Positions 35,501 to 47,429 of a stretch of 64,000 bases of DNA are shown one piece after another. The stretch is from NCBI GenBank assembly GCA_003255025.1, contig QANY01009406.1, positions 992,001-1,056,000 on the forward strand. The letters run 5' to 3'. The notes beneath the pieces were generated by a model. It searched no databases and had not been told where the DNA came from. It saw only the letters and a list, made by a program, of their open reading frames with translations. The stretch is from Datisca glomerata. Its lineage: Eukaryota > Streptophyta > Magnoliopsida > Cucurbitales > Datiscaceae. Each line of letters opens with the position of its first letter. Positions within the stretch are counted from its first letter, which is position 1. A program made the translations under genes and the position numbers.

Positions 35501-36634
35501 AATGGTTTAAGTATGTTGTTGCAAGGTTGAGAGGTTGACCTTCTACTAATTTGCTTATATGGTAATCTGACCAGGTGAATGTTATGGATACGTTAAGCAG
35601 GCTTAGCCATGATACTGATTCTGAAGTAGCAATGGTGAGATGTCTATCATTGACTTATTAAATCTTGCCCTTGGCGGGAGTTTGAGGCTAAGATTTTGAG
35701 TTGAATGCTGCAGGCAGCAGTAATCTCATTGGGTTTGATAGGTGCGGGAACCAATAATGCTCGAATAGCTGGCATGCTTCGAAATCTTTCTAGCTATTAC
35801 TACAAGGATGCGAGTCTTCTGTTCTGTGTAATGATGCCTACAAATGTTGTTCTATTCTTCTTCTTTATAGTTCGGTCAGAGTCTGATCAACATACCCTGG
35901 CTGCTTTTGCAGGTCCGAATTGCTCAAGGGCTTGTACATTTGGGAAAGGGGCTGCTTACTCTGAATCCTTATCATTCTGATCGTTTCCTGTTGTCACCGT
36001 GAGTGACGTCCAGAATAAACTTTCTAACTCTATTTTCTTCAACTTATAACCCAAACCCCTTAAACTACTCGGATTTTGTTATCCTTATAGGACAGCGCTT
36101 GGTGGAATAATTACCATGATGCACGCATGTCTTGATATGAAAGCCATTATCTTGGGGAAATATCATTATGTGCTCTACTTCCTCGTTTTGGCCATGCAGG
36201 TTAGTTTCAGTTGATCCTTTCCATTTAATTTCTCATTCTTCTTGCCTAGTATTATGTTGTCATTCAGATTTTCAAGCTTTCCATTTTTGCTTGTGACAGC
36301 CAAGAATGTTGCTGACTGTGGATGAGAATCTCAAGCCTCTATCTGTACCTGTTCGTGTGGGCCAGGCCGTGGACGTTGTTGGTCAGGCAGGTCGTCCCAA
36401 GACAATCACTGGCTTTCAGACCCACTCAACGCCTGTGCTTCTTGCTGCTGGTGATAGGGCAGAACTGGCCACCGAAAAGTACTTGTGTCTCCTACATGAC
36501 TTGCTCTATTATGACCCTTTGTTCTTGTTGACTTCAAACTAATAGCGACTTCTTGCAGGTACATTCCTATTTCTCCAATCCTTGAAGGCTTTGTCATCTT
36601 GAAGGAGAATCCGGAGTACAGAGAAGACCAATAG
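26531..36634 (+). CDS. RPN1: 26S proteasome regulatory subunit RPN1 (PSMD2), 896 aa, 25 exons
   Basis: Base subunit of the 19S particle; it docks ubiquitin receptors and the deubiquitinase Ubp6 in cytosol and nucleus. Exons: 26531-26656, 27389-27489, 28067-28187, 28262-28321, 28925-28992, 29097-29139, 29571-29636, 29759-29797, 29905-29987, 30633-30747, 31040-31114, 32496-32654, 33402-33509, 33588-33692, 33781-33921, 34013-34117, 34377-34598, 34695-34808, 34904-35119, 35575-35634, 35714-35827, 35913-35998, 36091-36199, 36300-36478, 36559-36634. The sum is 2691 nt, in frame. It begins [10 protein letters not shown] with a Lys/Glu-rich N-terminus. Exons 15-21 encode proteasome/cyclosome repeats ([52 protein letters not shown]). 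The end is ENPEYREDQ. Length fits plant RPN1 (about 890 aa). All introns are GT-AG except intron 3 (GC-AG). It looks fully functional. Confidence 0.97.
28188..28261 (+). other. RPN1 intron 3, GC-AG class
   Basis: Exon 3 ends ...GACTTAAAG and the intron begins GCAAGT. The intron ends ATGCAG before AAATACCTG. The frame (ESDLK|KYLADIL) is conserved with known RPN1 proteins, so a GC donor is required. Apart from the T-to-C change the donor AAG|GCAAGT matches the consensus well, as is usual for GC-AG introns. Confidence 0.85.
28410..28660 (+). pseudogene. LINE-type 3'-end remnant in RPN1 intron 4
   Basis: An open frame reads [19 protein letters not shown], then [20 protein letters not shown], then DWKVVC, followed by a stop and a T-run. 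This pattern (E/N-R-N-N-R-I-F ... LW-D-x-I/V-x-F-L-x-S-L-W ... DWK) is typical of the C-terminal tail after zf-RVT in plant LINE-like proteins. It is too short to act. It is oriented with the host gene. Confidence 0.5.
31365..31422 (+). repeat. CA/TA microsatellite in RPN1 intron 11
   Basis: ACACACACACAC followed by ATATATATGTATGCATACAT and further TA/CA-type dinucleotides, immediately left of the Helitron-like insertion. Confidence 0.8.
31431..32029 (+). mobile_element. Non-autonomous Helitron-like insertion in RPN1 intron 11
   Basis: The left end begins TCTTCAATGT after an A (31430). The right end is ...AACTAG (CTAG at 32026-32029) before a T, as Helitrons insert between A and T. A hairpin precedes the end: ATGTGC-ACT-GCATGT at 32002-32016, 9 nt before CTAG. 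It is the canonical plant Helitron hairpin with two G-T pairs, explained by C-to-T decay of CpG sites. The first 127 bp are tandemly duplicated (31431 and 31558; shared AAAGTGAGATGAG and TTTTGTCCCCTCCTTA). No coding content. Confidence 0.72.
32955..33195 (+). repeat. Minisatellite in RPN1 intron 12
   Basis: The unit of about 31-34 bp, AAAGGTTCACTGTATTGTCG followed by GTGGTGAACGT, is repeated several times between 32955 and 33080. A diverged second block (AAAAAGAAGTTTCACTTTGT...) lies at 33130-33195. Confidence 0.8.
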
Positions 36635-37130
36635 TTTTGTGAACGACCAGCAGAGCTTCTTCGGATTAATTTATGTCTTGGCCTGTGGCTTTAGAGTTGG
36701 GGCATCGGCTCCGTTCGGGGATCCTGGTGAGGATAGAAACTTGGAATGCCACTCAGATCAGGTCTAGTTCTTGTCCCAGCCTGTCGGACCGCTTTGAATT
36801 GAAAGTTGATAGTATTCGGACCGCTTTGAATTGAAAGTTGATAATATCGGTTGTAAACATTTTTTTTCTTACCATCAGCTGAATCTTCTAATCTTTATGG
36901 TCGGGAATATCGACAGAGATGCCGTTTAAAGTTTATTTTATTATGTAGTAGTTTTGGTTCTGTGATTTGTTGATCACTCTGGTTTTTATTTTGAATTTCT
37001 TGATTTCCTTTTTCATAAATCGAGAGAGAATATAAGATGTTACAATGCTGTCATACAACATAAAGTAAACAAATGTATTCCCATACATGACTTCCATACG
37101 GACCCTCATAAAGAAATGAAATGACAAAAT
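36635..37130 (+). other. RPN1 3' UTR and downstream, with a 32-bp tandem duplication
   Basis: The 3' UTR follows the TAG. CGGACCGCTTTGAATTGAAA occurs at 36785 and again at 36817. No clear single polyadenylation signal. Confidence 0.6.
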
Positions 37131-37142
37131 TTAGTGGCAGGA

Positions 37143-37271
37143 TCACAAGAATAGTCGGAGGGAGAAATCCACCCGATTACCACGAATATAGGCCTCACAA
37201 ATATGCTCAGAATTCTCGACAATTATATTCTCATCTACGTTGGTGTAGAATTCCCTAATTAAATCCACAGG
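37143..37271 (-). pseudogene. Fragment of a plant transposon (retrotransposon-associated) protein
   Basis: On minus, a 42-codon open stretch reads VDLIREFYTNVDENI, then IRGNRVDFS, then a stop. It resembles the 'putative plant transposon protein' domain, whose members carry L-V-x-E-F-Y-A-N-L ... V-R-G-x-x-V-x-F-S/D. Upstream is a stop, so only this scrap remains. Confidence 0.55.
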
Positions 37272-37279
37272 TCAGAGAG

Positions 37280-39200
37280 TAGAAGTTATAGGATTGCGGC
37301 GGCCACTCGCCCACTCCAAATAACTGTCATGTTGGCAATTGAAACTTATTTTTCTAATAATTAGTGACAATTGAAATTTTCTTTTCTAATAATTAGTGGG
37401 TTGATCTGTCTATGTGGAGGGGTGAACCCTAACCTCCGTCAGGAGAGGAGAGGGTTTCTTAAAATAACACAGAGGAGAGGGCTTCTTAAAATAAACGCAG
37501 CCAAATTCGTTAAGCTAAACAGAATGTTGGAAGAAGTATATGAAAAATCGTGGTATGACGAGCATAGAAGATTCGTCAAATAAACTAGGCACTAGTGGGT
37601 CGCCACTTTTTTTTAGAAAAGCTCGATTTCTTATAATAGTTAAAATACATTTGAAAATTGAAAAGGGTATAAATACCCAAAGTCTCAAAATGAAACATAG
37701 GAGGTCTATTAAATCGATAACTCCGGCATCGAGCTAGAGGTCTTAATATTTTCACAGTAGTACTTTGATTTCTGCTTCACTAATGAATAAACTTGTCTAC
37801 TCGAAACCTAAATAACTTGTTCGATTATGGAGAAGTATAACTTAACTGGGAATCAAATTTAGGCTTCCGTTCCACTCTTGAGGAAAAGTTGCACATTGAA
37901 ATATGTTGGTAAAAGGGAGAATAATTATAGTGCATCCTTCCCACCGTTCAGGATCTCTTTGTTTTTTCTTTTTCTTTTTAATCAAACTTTGCATCCTTCG
38001 GTTCTACAAGGTTGTGTATAGAGAGAGGGAAAGTTTGTATCGTAATGGAGCTTTCTATGAATCGGGGTCTCTTAAAGATCGGGGTTCTTGACGGTCTGAG
38101 AACCCAATAATTAGTTGTTGGAGAATTCTTACGTATTTAAACAGATATGAACGGTTTAAGGTAATCTAATTAAAAAAGCAAAAATCAAGTGAAACAAAAT
38201 ATTCTTCTGAGAGTGAGAAGAAATTCAAGTCTTATTCGTCGTATTATCAATTTTTGCATTAATGTTTATATTAAAGATAAGATAATATATATTAAAATTT
38301 ATTTAGGATAACGCATAATACTATATTAATATTTATTGAAGATAATAATAAAGTTTATTCACTATATGATATAATATTTAGAGTGTTAATATTAATTTAA
38401 AATTATTATTACTATTTCACTTTTAACTTAGATGTACAATAATTTTTAAAAGTGATGGTCTATTTATTTCAACGTTAATATTTTTAAAATTATATATACA
38501 TTTTAATTGGTTGAATACGTGCGAAGCATATATGTGTCGATTAGTCCTTAAAATATCTCTTAATAATAATTTTTAATTTCTGAAAAAATTAACCCCATTA
38601 GTTGACAAACATCTTTTCCTAAAAATTAGCAAAAACTCCAATAAATAATAAACAATTCCTACCATAAATTTTAAAACTCCAATAAATGATAAACTTCAAT
38701 GTGTTAATTAAAGCAACTATGAGTTGTATGTTAAAAGGGATTTTGTGTTCAAATCACTTAGCAAACGTATTGCTCAAATATAATTTAACTTGTAAAATAT
38801 GATAACACATGTTGACACATTGAAAAAAGATATTAACAATTTGTTTGATCATTTATATTTATATTGTTAAAGATGATGAATTTAGTTCAACTGAAAAAGG
38901 GAGGAGTGCTTTTTTTTTTTTCCGGAAGTGGGTAATTAATGAGAGGATTCTTGATAATGTTATTAAGACTTGAATGGTTTATTAAAAAAATTCAAAATAA
39001 AATTTAAACTAATTCAATAAGTATCTTTATCTCATAAAAAATAAAAAATGATAAGGCAGTTAGTAGAGAATATGTTGGGATTAAATTATAAAAAAACAAA
39101 AGACCATTAATTAACTTCTAATTTTATAGTTCATGTACTAACTTATTACTCCTAATCCGACTTATTTCGTAGGATTTCTGTCTAATTCCTTCATAGTTCA
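37280..39200. other. Intergenic between RPN1 and DCAF13, no gene seen
   Basis: AT-rich. It includes a possible decayed Helitron 3' terminus at 38517-38544 and a short direct repeat AGGAGAGG...CTTCTTAAAATAA at 37440-37495. Open frames at 37371-37583 and 37540-37737 show no known domain. Confidence 0.5.
38517..38544 (+). mobile_element. Possible decayed Helitron 3' terminus
   Basis: TACGTGC-GAA-GCATATA can form a stem with one mismatch and one G-T pair. Eight bases later comes TTAG before T, where CTAG would be expected. No matching 5' end was identified. Confidence 0.35.
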
Positions 39201-39289
39201 TATAGATATTATTAGCCCATGGACAGTACGCTAAAATGTGTGAGCCCATGGCCCAGACTTTCTAATATCTCAAAGAAACGCCCTCAGCT

Positions 39290-39385
39290 CCTTCGGCTGC
39301 ATCTTCTTCTTCGTCTGCATTTTCTTGATCGGCTGCATCTTCTTCTTCGTCTGGACCATCGTCTTCGGCTGCGTTTTCTTCTTAA
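39290..39385 (+). repeat. Imperfect 36-bp repeats in the DCAF13 5' region
   Basis: CGGCTGCATCTTCTTCTTCG occurs at 39294 and 39330, with a third diverged unit (CGTCTTCGGCTGCGTTTTC) following. Probably part of the 5' UTR or promoter. The open frame through it is low-complexity. Confidence 0.7.
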
Positions 39386-39505
39386 GTCCTGGCCCGCCCG
39401 TTGTTCTTTTGATTTTAAGTCTTATTCTACCCCTTGCTTCCTAGGTCTTATAACTATTCTTCATTGTACAAGTTTGTCTCTCCTATTACTGAAAATACAG
39501 ACGCT

Positions 39506-42500
39506 ATGAAAGTTAAGGTGATATCGCGCTCCACAGACGAATTCACTCGCGAACGGAGCCAAGACCTCCAGGTGATTTTTACTCACACACGCGCGCGCAC
39601 ATACTTTCTCTATTTTTGTTAACCTTTCGCTTGAGCACGAGTTTATGCTCTGTTTTGAAGTTCTTAGATGGTTGATAATAGATAAACAAACTAGTTCGAA
39701 CCAATAACTTACCATAAATGAAAAACAAAACAAAATTAATGCAATGCTGAAATAAAACAATGAACAAAACCAGTTTTTTTACGAACTTCCAGAAAGAAGC
39801 ACAGGGAAGAGTTTACTACGATAAAAGGGAACTCAAGAAGCAAACAAGCTGCTTGATATTCTAATTCCAGTCAAATTTTAACTTCTCCTTTCTCAATTAG
39901 CTTAACATCAGTCTGAGAGAAGAACAAGCAGCACTATTTATCTAATTTTTTCTGTTTTGACTTTACCATCATCAATTCTTACTCTTCTATCTCACTATTT
40001 TTCTTTATCAGTTAGCTTTCAGTCTGAGAGCAGAACAAGTAGCGTTACTCATAACTTCTTCTGTTTTGACTTTACCTCCATGAGTTCTTAAATTCCTATC
40101 TAATAAGGCATATATTCATGGTCTTGAAATCTGTTTCACATTCTTAAGTTATCCATTTTATTATTTTCTACCAGAGGGTGTTTCGGAACTTTGATCCTAA
40201 CCTCCGGACACAAGAGAAGGCGGTTGAGTATGTCCGTGCTCTAAACGCCGCTAAATTGGATAAGGTGAACTTTGGAAATTAGATTGCATATCTTTTTCTT
40301 GCTGACATATGGAGATTCAAAATATTGAAAGTTATGTCATTTATTGGTTCTGGACCTCTGGTATTTTAGATTTTTGCTAGACCATTTGTTGGAGCAATGG
40401 ATGGGCATGTAGATGCAGTTTCATGTATGGCAAAAAATCCGAATCACTTGAAAGGCATATTTTCCGGTTCAATGGATGGAGGTAATATGTTTTCTCTTTT
40501 ATTGCTGATGACTAAATACTGTTTTTTTTATTTAAGTACATCATCTTATTTGAGGTTTTAATTCGCAACTATCGTTTTGTTAATGTTTCTATTAGAGTAG
40601 AGGGATCATTATTGTGTGTGTATACGTTATCTCACTATAGTTGCCAATTTGCAGATATTCGTCTCTGGGATATAGCCAACAGGTAACTCCTTTAAGAACT
40701 GTTACAAATTTTGCAAATTAATTTGACCTGTTTCTCATTCATATAAAAATTATGCAGGTTAGTATGGGTAAACATGTAAATTATAATGGATCTTATACAG
40801 AAGTTGAACAAGTTTTATGATATATTTTGCGATGTAGATTGGGGGTATTGAGGCGCTCTTTTCCTTCTCTTGCTGTTTATGACCAATGGTATATGTTGTA
40901 TACAAGTCAAAGAATTGAAAATATAAGTGATTCAACTCAACGCTGTGGTCTTACCATATAAATCAACCATTACAAGATTTTCTTGTGGTTCTTGTCCACT
41001 ATCTTGGTTAAGATGTGTCCTTGGTAATTCAAATTGAGCATTGAGAGATATTACAACCAATTAATCTATTTTTCCATCTAATTGTTTGATTTTACGTCAT
41101 TCTGGTCCATATATAGGTATGCATTGTGATAGAATGAAGAGGGCCCAAGACCCAGACATTAAATTTGTTTTAATATAGGTGGCTCCTTTGGGTTTATTTA
41201 TTGATTCTCGCAGAAATGATTAAAATTTCATACAACAATTTTTCTTTTTGAAAAAAGGAAAACAGTCTGTCAGTTTCCTGGTCATCAAGGTGCTGTAAAA
41301 GGTCTCACGGCATCTACAGATGGACGCATTCTCATATCATGTGGTACAGACTGCACGTAAGGCACTAGTTTCTAGACAATTTTTTTTTTGGAATTCTATA
41401 TATCGTGTCATGAATATTCATCCCTTTTCTTCACGTGGGAAAACTGAATATTTTACATCTGCAGTGTGAGGCTCTGGAATGTTCCAAGTCATACTCTTAC
41501 AGAGTCATATGACTCATCGGATAAGTCCACAAAGGTATGTCTGATTTGATATAATTGTATGCCACAGAGGATGAAGTTTCTGTGTTCTACCTACTTACAT
41601 GTTGGGATCTATATTCAGCCACTCGCAGTTTATGTCTGGAAGAATGCGTTTTGGTAAGGTCTTCTCACTTTAAGGTGGTTTCGTTTGGTTTATGAAGGTT
41701 CTTTTGCTTTAAGCACACTTTTAATTTGCAGGGCTGTTGATCATCAGTGGGATGGTAATCTTTTTGCTACAGCTGGTGCTCAAGTAGATATTTGGGATCA
41801 CAACAGGTTTTTCTCTACACTTATCAGTTTTACTTCTTGCACAGCATAGCTACCCCTTTTTTCCCATTATGATTTACTCATTTATCCTGTGAAAGGTCTC
41901 AGCCAGTCAACAGCTTTGAGTGGGGAACAGATACGGTTATATCCGTTCGCTTTAATCCTGGGGAACCAAATGTCTTGGCAACATCAGCTAGGTATACAAG
42001 AACACTTCTAGATTATTATCATATACATCATTTCTTTTGGATAGTTTTAGATTCTTAGCTGCTTGGTTCAGTTAATGCTCTGTCTCACGTTTTCATTAGA
42101 GTTCTATTACTTCTTCTTCTTCATGTCCTATAGTACTTCGTTGAATCACTGCATTCTTGTTATGATGTATTTCAAGATTTCCAATGTCGTGCAAGCTCCC
42201 AAGTCTAGCTGTATATTGACAATTTCTTAGATACTGTCTTAATAAGAAACCCAAGGTTTTAAAGTAAAAGTTTTTAATATAAGAAAGATCAGCTGCAAGT
42301 TTGTCTTATGCTAGTTTTGCTCTCTTTTCTGGTTTCAATCCCTTTTATTTCTTCTCTCAAAATGCTGACCATATGACCAACGGAAATCCTTAACGTCACT
42401 TGCATGCGTAGCAATTCTAAAAAATTGAAATCAAACTTATGAATAGTTAAATGATCTTCTCAACTATTTTTCAAATTCTTCTCCCAAACCTTTTCAATTT

Positions 42501-45139
42501 AACAACTTTCTTCCTTCAAAAGGATCATAAAAAGCCAGAGCTGTTAATTGTACAGAAGACGGTCTTTTATTTTCTGGACATAGTTATGAATTAGAGTGAT
42601 AAATCAGTATAGTATTGTCAAGAATGCTCTGCTGATTCTAAAAAAAATCCATATAGTATGGTCGTTACCATTCTTGTCAAAGGAAACATTGTTCAAGAGC
42701 ACATCCTGGTAAATTGTTTTTATCAGGACATCCTCGTAAGTTTAATAACTTATCATATCTCATGTCTTTTATGCATGTGTTTCTTGATGTCTGTATTATT
42801 TTTCTTAGTTCATCTTGATGTTTTTTAATAGAATCTAGATCTGATAATTTTCTACATAATATTACGTCTTCTAACTTGGTACTATTCTTAATTTTCTCGA
42901 TATTGTGTCGGGAAATTACATAAATTCTCTATTTCTGTTGTTTCATTTGCAGTGACCGCAGTATTACATTGTATGATTTGCGCATGTCATCACCGGCAAG
43001 GAAAGTAATCATGCAGGTAATGATGGGACAGTGTGAATATAGATTTACGGATGGTCTATAATTTCAAAACAAATACTGTTTTTCTGACCAAACTGAGAAG
43101 TGATAGGTCTAGAATATTTATTTGGTTTCCCATATTGTAGGAGAGTAAATTTTTTGAATTGTCTTCGTACGATCTAGTTATATTTCCATAATTTTATTTG
43201 TTTTTCATTTGATACTTAGACTTAGGATTTAGCTTCTGTTATCTGTAATTTTATCACTTATCTTCATGGATGTTCTGAATTGTATCTTTCTTGTGACAGA
43301 CAAAAACCAATTCTATATCTTGGAACCCAATGGAGCCAATGAACTTCACAGCTGTAAGCGTGTGCTGAAGTGATCTGATACTTCTTTTGTCAAAATGAAA
43401 GTCCTTACTGTATGCATAATATTAATCAAGCTTAATGGTCTAGTATATTGCATGTTGTATAGTCTGAACATAAGTTGTTTGTTGTCTGCTAGAATTAGTC
43501 ATTTATATTTATTTCGTTTTCCCCTTTTCTATGGATGTCTAGTTGGGCTCGTCTTAGAGCTTCTAAACTACTTGTTCCTGTATATGGTATTATTTAATCA
43601 AAGTTGATATTATCCCGTCTACATGATGCAGGCGAATGAGGATTGCAACTGCTATAGCTATGATGCTAGAAAACTTGATGAGGCTAAGTGTGTTCACAAA
43701 GATCATGTTTCTGCAGTGTAAGATGGCAGATAATGAAGTTTAAATAAACAATTGATGTTGCTTCTCCTTGTTTTACTTTTTTTTTGTCGTTCAATGTTAA
43801 CATTTCAACTCCATTATTCAGAATGGATATTGATTACTCGCCAACTGGCCGGGAATTTGTCACCGGATCATATGATAGAACGGTGAGTTTAACTTGCATA
43901 TGGTTACTTCATTGTAATATTTTAACGAAAAAGTTCTGATCCTACTAGTAATTTGGATTTTGCAGATAAGAATTTTCCAGTATAATGGGGGTCACAGCAG
44001 GGAGATTTATCATACTAAGAGAATGCAAAGGTTGCTGAGTTTTATAGCTTCTATTTAATTTTTTTTATTCATGTATTTGCTTAAACTTGTCTTATTTCCT
44101 CAAGTAGTTCAGAGTCAGACCGTATATATCGAAAATTACTGGTTATTTAGTGCTGGAGAAAAGCTAACAGGAAATAAACTAATTTTAGTTTATTTGATGA
44201 TTTCTTTCATTTTACTGATTTTCTTCCGTGTTCTAATAAATTATTTCTTATAGGGTATTTTGCGTCAAGTTCACCTGTGATGCGAGTTACGTTGTATCAG
44301 GTAGTGATGACACTAACCTTAGGCTTTGGAAAGCTAAAGCATCAGAACAATTAGGAGTGGTAAGAAATTTCCTTCCACGTCTATTTTTTTAATCCGGTAT
44401 GATTCGCCATTACCTATTTAAACACAATCATGTTGAACTCTTCTATCGCATCTTGAATATGGTCAAATAAGCTGTTTAGTTATTTTAGTTGTCGTTACAC
44501 CATGTACATATTATATAGCTAAATCAGATGAATAAATGTAGATCGAAGAGATCAACTGACCCTTATTCATAAGGATCTGTGGTTGCACTTCCTTAGTTAA
44601 AGTCAAAGGTACCTATCTTTACATGTTAATTCAATGTCTCTGCAGCAACTTCCAAGGGAAAAAAGGAAGCACGAGTACCATGAGGCTGTCAAGAATCGTT
44701 ACAAGCACCTCACTGAGGTCAAGCGTATTGTGAGGTAAGATTGGAAATATATTATCCTGTCCATATGCCAGAGATATATTATTCTCTAGATGGATTTGCT
44801 TAACTTGGGCCTTTTTCTTCAATTACATGAGGTTGAAATTCCTAACTGTTGATGGTTGGACTGAATTCAGCTTCTGTGTTTAGCCTTTGTTCACTTTCCA
44901 TTAGGACAATCTTTTTTAAGATCTTGTTGATAAAAGTGCTTATAATCACATTGCTTCTATGGTTCTGGTTGTGCAGGCACAGGCATTTGCCAAGACCAAT
45001 ATTTAAGGCAGCTGCTCTCAGACGCACAATGATTGAATCTGAGAGGAGGAGACAGGAGAATATCAAGGCTCATAGTGCACCGGGAAGCGTGTCAACGAAA
45101 CCATTACGTAAAAGAAGAATCATCAAAGAAGTCGAGTGA
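39506..45139 (+). CDS. DCAF13: SOF1/DCAF13 WD40-repeat protein, 452 aa, 17 exons
   Basis: Nucleolar U3 snoRNP-associated WD40 protein needed for 18S rRNA processing (yeast Sof1); animal homologues also act as CUL4-DDB1 substrate receptors. Exons: 39506-39571, 40175-40264, 40370-40481, 40655-40682, 41258-41356, 41465-41534, 41619-41653, 41732-41806, 41896-41991, 42953-43016, 43300-43353, 43632-43717, 43822-43882, 43966-44030, 44254-44359, 44646-44734, 44977-45139; 1359 nt in frame. N-terminus MKVKVISRSTDEFTRERSQD with YVRALNAAKL is diagnostic for the family. WD units include GSMDGDIRLWDIANR, GTDCTVRLWNVPS, GAQVDIWD, SDRSITLYDLR, GSYDRTIRIF and GSDDTNLRLWKAK. The C-terminal Sof1 domain has REKRKHEYHEAVKNRYKHL and RHRHLPRPIFKA. 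Length equals the usual plant length. Intact. Confidence 0.96.
39890..40115 (+). repeat. Tandem duplication of about 111 bp in DCAF13 intron 1
   Basis: CAGTCTGAGAG-AGAACAAG begins at 39909 and again at 40020. Both are followed by TTCTGTTTTGACTTTACC and preceded by a TTAGCTT-type stretch. Confidence 0.8.
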
Positions 45140-45599
45140 AAATAAAAGTGAAAGTTGCCTGTAATATCTGCTGGCACAACTGTGTCTGAGGTTGATTCTT
45201 ACATATTTCATGTTCCTGATCGATGATCTCATTACATCTAATGACATTTAGAAAGTCCTTTACATATAACAGTTTTGTAGACCCGGTAGCTTGAAAGTTT
45301 CACTTGTTTAATGTAAAATAGAAAACATAAATTCTTCTTTGATGTTCTCATAATATCTAATTTGCAGAATTCTCTGTGCAATTCATCAACTAGATTTTAC
45401 ATTCATGTCATCCAATGTTTGAAGAAAAACCTCTACTAGTTTGACTTCCATTGTTAATCTCTAGATTTCAGATCTTATACATGAGCTTAAGTCATCTTAT
45501 ACTCTCGAAGTCTATAACTATAAATAATATCGAATCGGTGTGTATTACAAAAACTTATCTATAAAAATATTGTCGAAACTAAACCAAATTGAGAAACTT

Positions 45600-45930
45600 A
45601 TACATGATTTAAAAGGAATACTTTAGTTTTCATATGAATGATTAGTTGTAGTCAACTAGGTGATTTCGATATGTTACCTTCTTAGGACCTACCAAAAAAT
45701 CCACATTTTTTTCATCAAACACACAGGATAAGAATAAACTGAGAAACTGAGATCATTCTCACAGCAAAACAAGATAAAAGGTCGTTCAAGATATCATACC
45801 CTAGTCAAGTAAAGGCTGTAAAGCTATTGCTCTTGGAATAAGACAACATAAAAGGGATATCAAGCTAATTGCTTGACCTTGAAGGTACTTGCTTTTTCTT
45901 GTTTCAGCGTAGTATGCAACTAAGGTAGTG
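45600..45930 (-). pseudogene. Duplicated 3' end and flank of the F-box gene
   Basis: The segment parallels 48705-49050. Shared landmarks are TTTTCATATGAATGATT with GTCAACTAG, the CATACCCT-GTCAAGTAAAG block at the F-box stop codon, GCTCTT...ATAAG, and TCTTGTTTCA in the last coding part. The minus-strand reading resembles the last 35 or so residues of the intact F-box protein but is frameshifted. The rest of the gene is missing. Confidence 0.6.
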
Positions 45931-45959
45931 TTTTGTTCAAATGAATGGAATCTAACATA

Positions 45960-46370
45960 ATGAAAATGCTAAGGAAAGACTCCGAAAATGTGAATTACAT
46001 GAATGGGATAGAGGATCAAAGCGTATATACTCATGCAAAAATTGTTTCATTTTCAAGCTAACACAAATGTAGTATAAGAGCGAGAGGAGATAATCTATAG
46101 AGTGAGAGTGAGAAAATATGAACTGAGTGAAATGGGGATTACATGAATGACATAGAAGAATGGGGCTTCGTGCACTCATGCAAAAATTAATTTCATTTTC
46201 AAGCAACACAAAGGAAATATCTGAGGGAGAAGAGATGATCTAAAGAGTAAAAAAGTGAGAAAGTTGAATTCAGAATTAAATGAGAATCACAAGTACGAGA
46301 TTGAGAAATACAGATTCATGACTCGTGCAAAAAATGTTTCAGTTTTAAGTAACACAAATTAGTAACTAAA
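45960..46370 (+). repeat. Diverged tandem array, unit about 145-160 bp, three copies
   Basis: The recurrent core is TTACATGAATG, then ACTCATGCAAAAATT, then TTTCATTTTCAAGC-AACACAAA, with gagag-rich spacers. It occurs near 45995, 46140 and 46290. No coding function seen. Confidence 0.7.
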
Positions 46371-46752
46371 TTAATAACTAAATACAAGAATGAGTATTTA
46401 TAAGTAACTCCTCATTTTATTTCAATACAATCTTTTATATTAAATTACATTGAACCAAGCACCATCTACGATCACCTTCATCTCGATGTTTTTAACCTTC
46501 GATCACTGATTACAAATACAACATTTTCATTGTTAGACTAAATAGCATTACTCAATATTCGAGCAATTCTCTTATCAATAAAAAACGTGAACATAAAAAG
46601 CCTTAATTTTCTTAAAATTTCAGATTAAGTACAAGTCTTCTATTTCTTTCTCTTCGTAAGAATCTAATTCATGTTTTAAATCTATATCGTGATGTAAAAA
46701 TAAAACATACGTGTGGTGTGTCTACATAAACGTGTATATAAATGTATTTATG

Positions 46753-47406
46753 TAAGGGTGTAAGCGGTTCGGTTCAGCTCGGTTTAAAGGGTTTTACCGA
46801 GCTGAACCGAACATACCATTTTACACAATTAGCAACCGAACCGAACCGCTCAATGTTAAAAAACCGAACCAAACTGAATCGCTCAAAATCGAACCGAACC
46901 GTAAGATGAAAAGCAAAGTAAAAAAATTCATCAAATTTTAACCAAATCTCAACCTAATTTCTAACTAATCTCAACTAAATCAGCAACACATACAAAACTA
47001 ACATCAATCTCAACTAAGTCTTTGACATATTTGCATTTTAACTGAGAATACAAAATATTTACAGAAACAACAGAGAATATATGGAAAAAAAGATACAATT
47101 TAGGTCCTAGAGACAAACAGAGATAGACAGAGAAAGTGAGAGACATAAAGAGTAAGAAACAGAGATAAAGAGAGAGACAAGACTAACTTATAAAGAGGGT
47201 GAGGCTGCGTGAAGTGAATGGGGGAATTAGGGCAAATTGACTTATATAGAAGTGCGGTTCGGTTCGGTGCGGTTTTTTCACAAAAACTGAACCATCCTAT
47301 TTTTCTACTTCTGGAACCGAACCGAACCGTCGGAAGTGACAAAACCGTCCGAATCGATGCGGTTCGGTCAGTTTTTACGGTTTGGTCGGTTTTCCTTACA
47401 CCCCTA
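46753..47406. mobile_element. hAT-type non-autonomous element, 654 bp
   Basis: The left end is TAAGGGTGTAAGCGGTTCGG and the right end is ...TTACACCCCTA. The flanks are TATTTATG (46745-46752) and TATTTATG (47407-47414), a perfect 8-bp target duplication. Subterminal CGGTTCGG and CCGAACCG arrays are on both sides. The middle is AT-rich followed by an AGAGA-rich stretch, without coding content. Confidence 0.9.
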
Positions 47407-47429
47407 TATTTATGTATGCCCGGTAAGAA

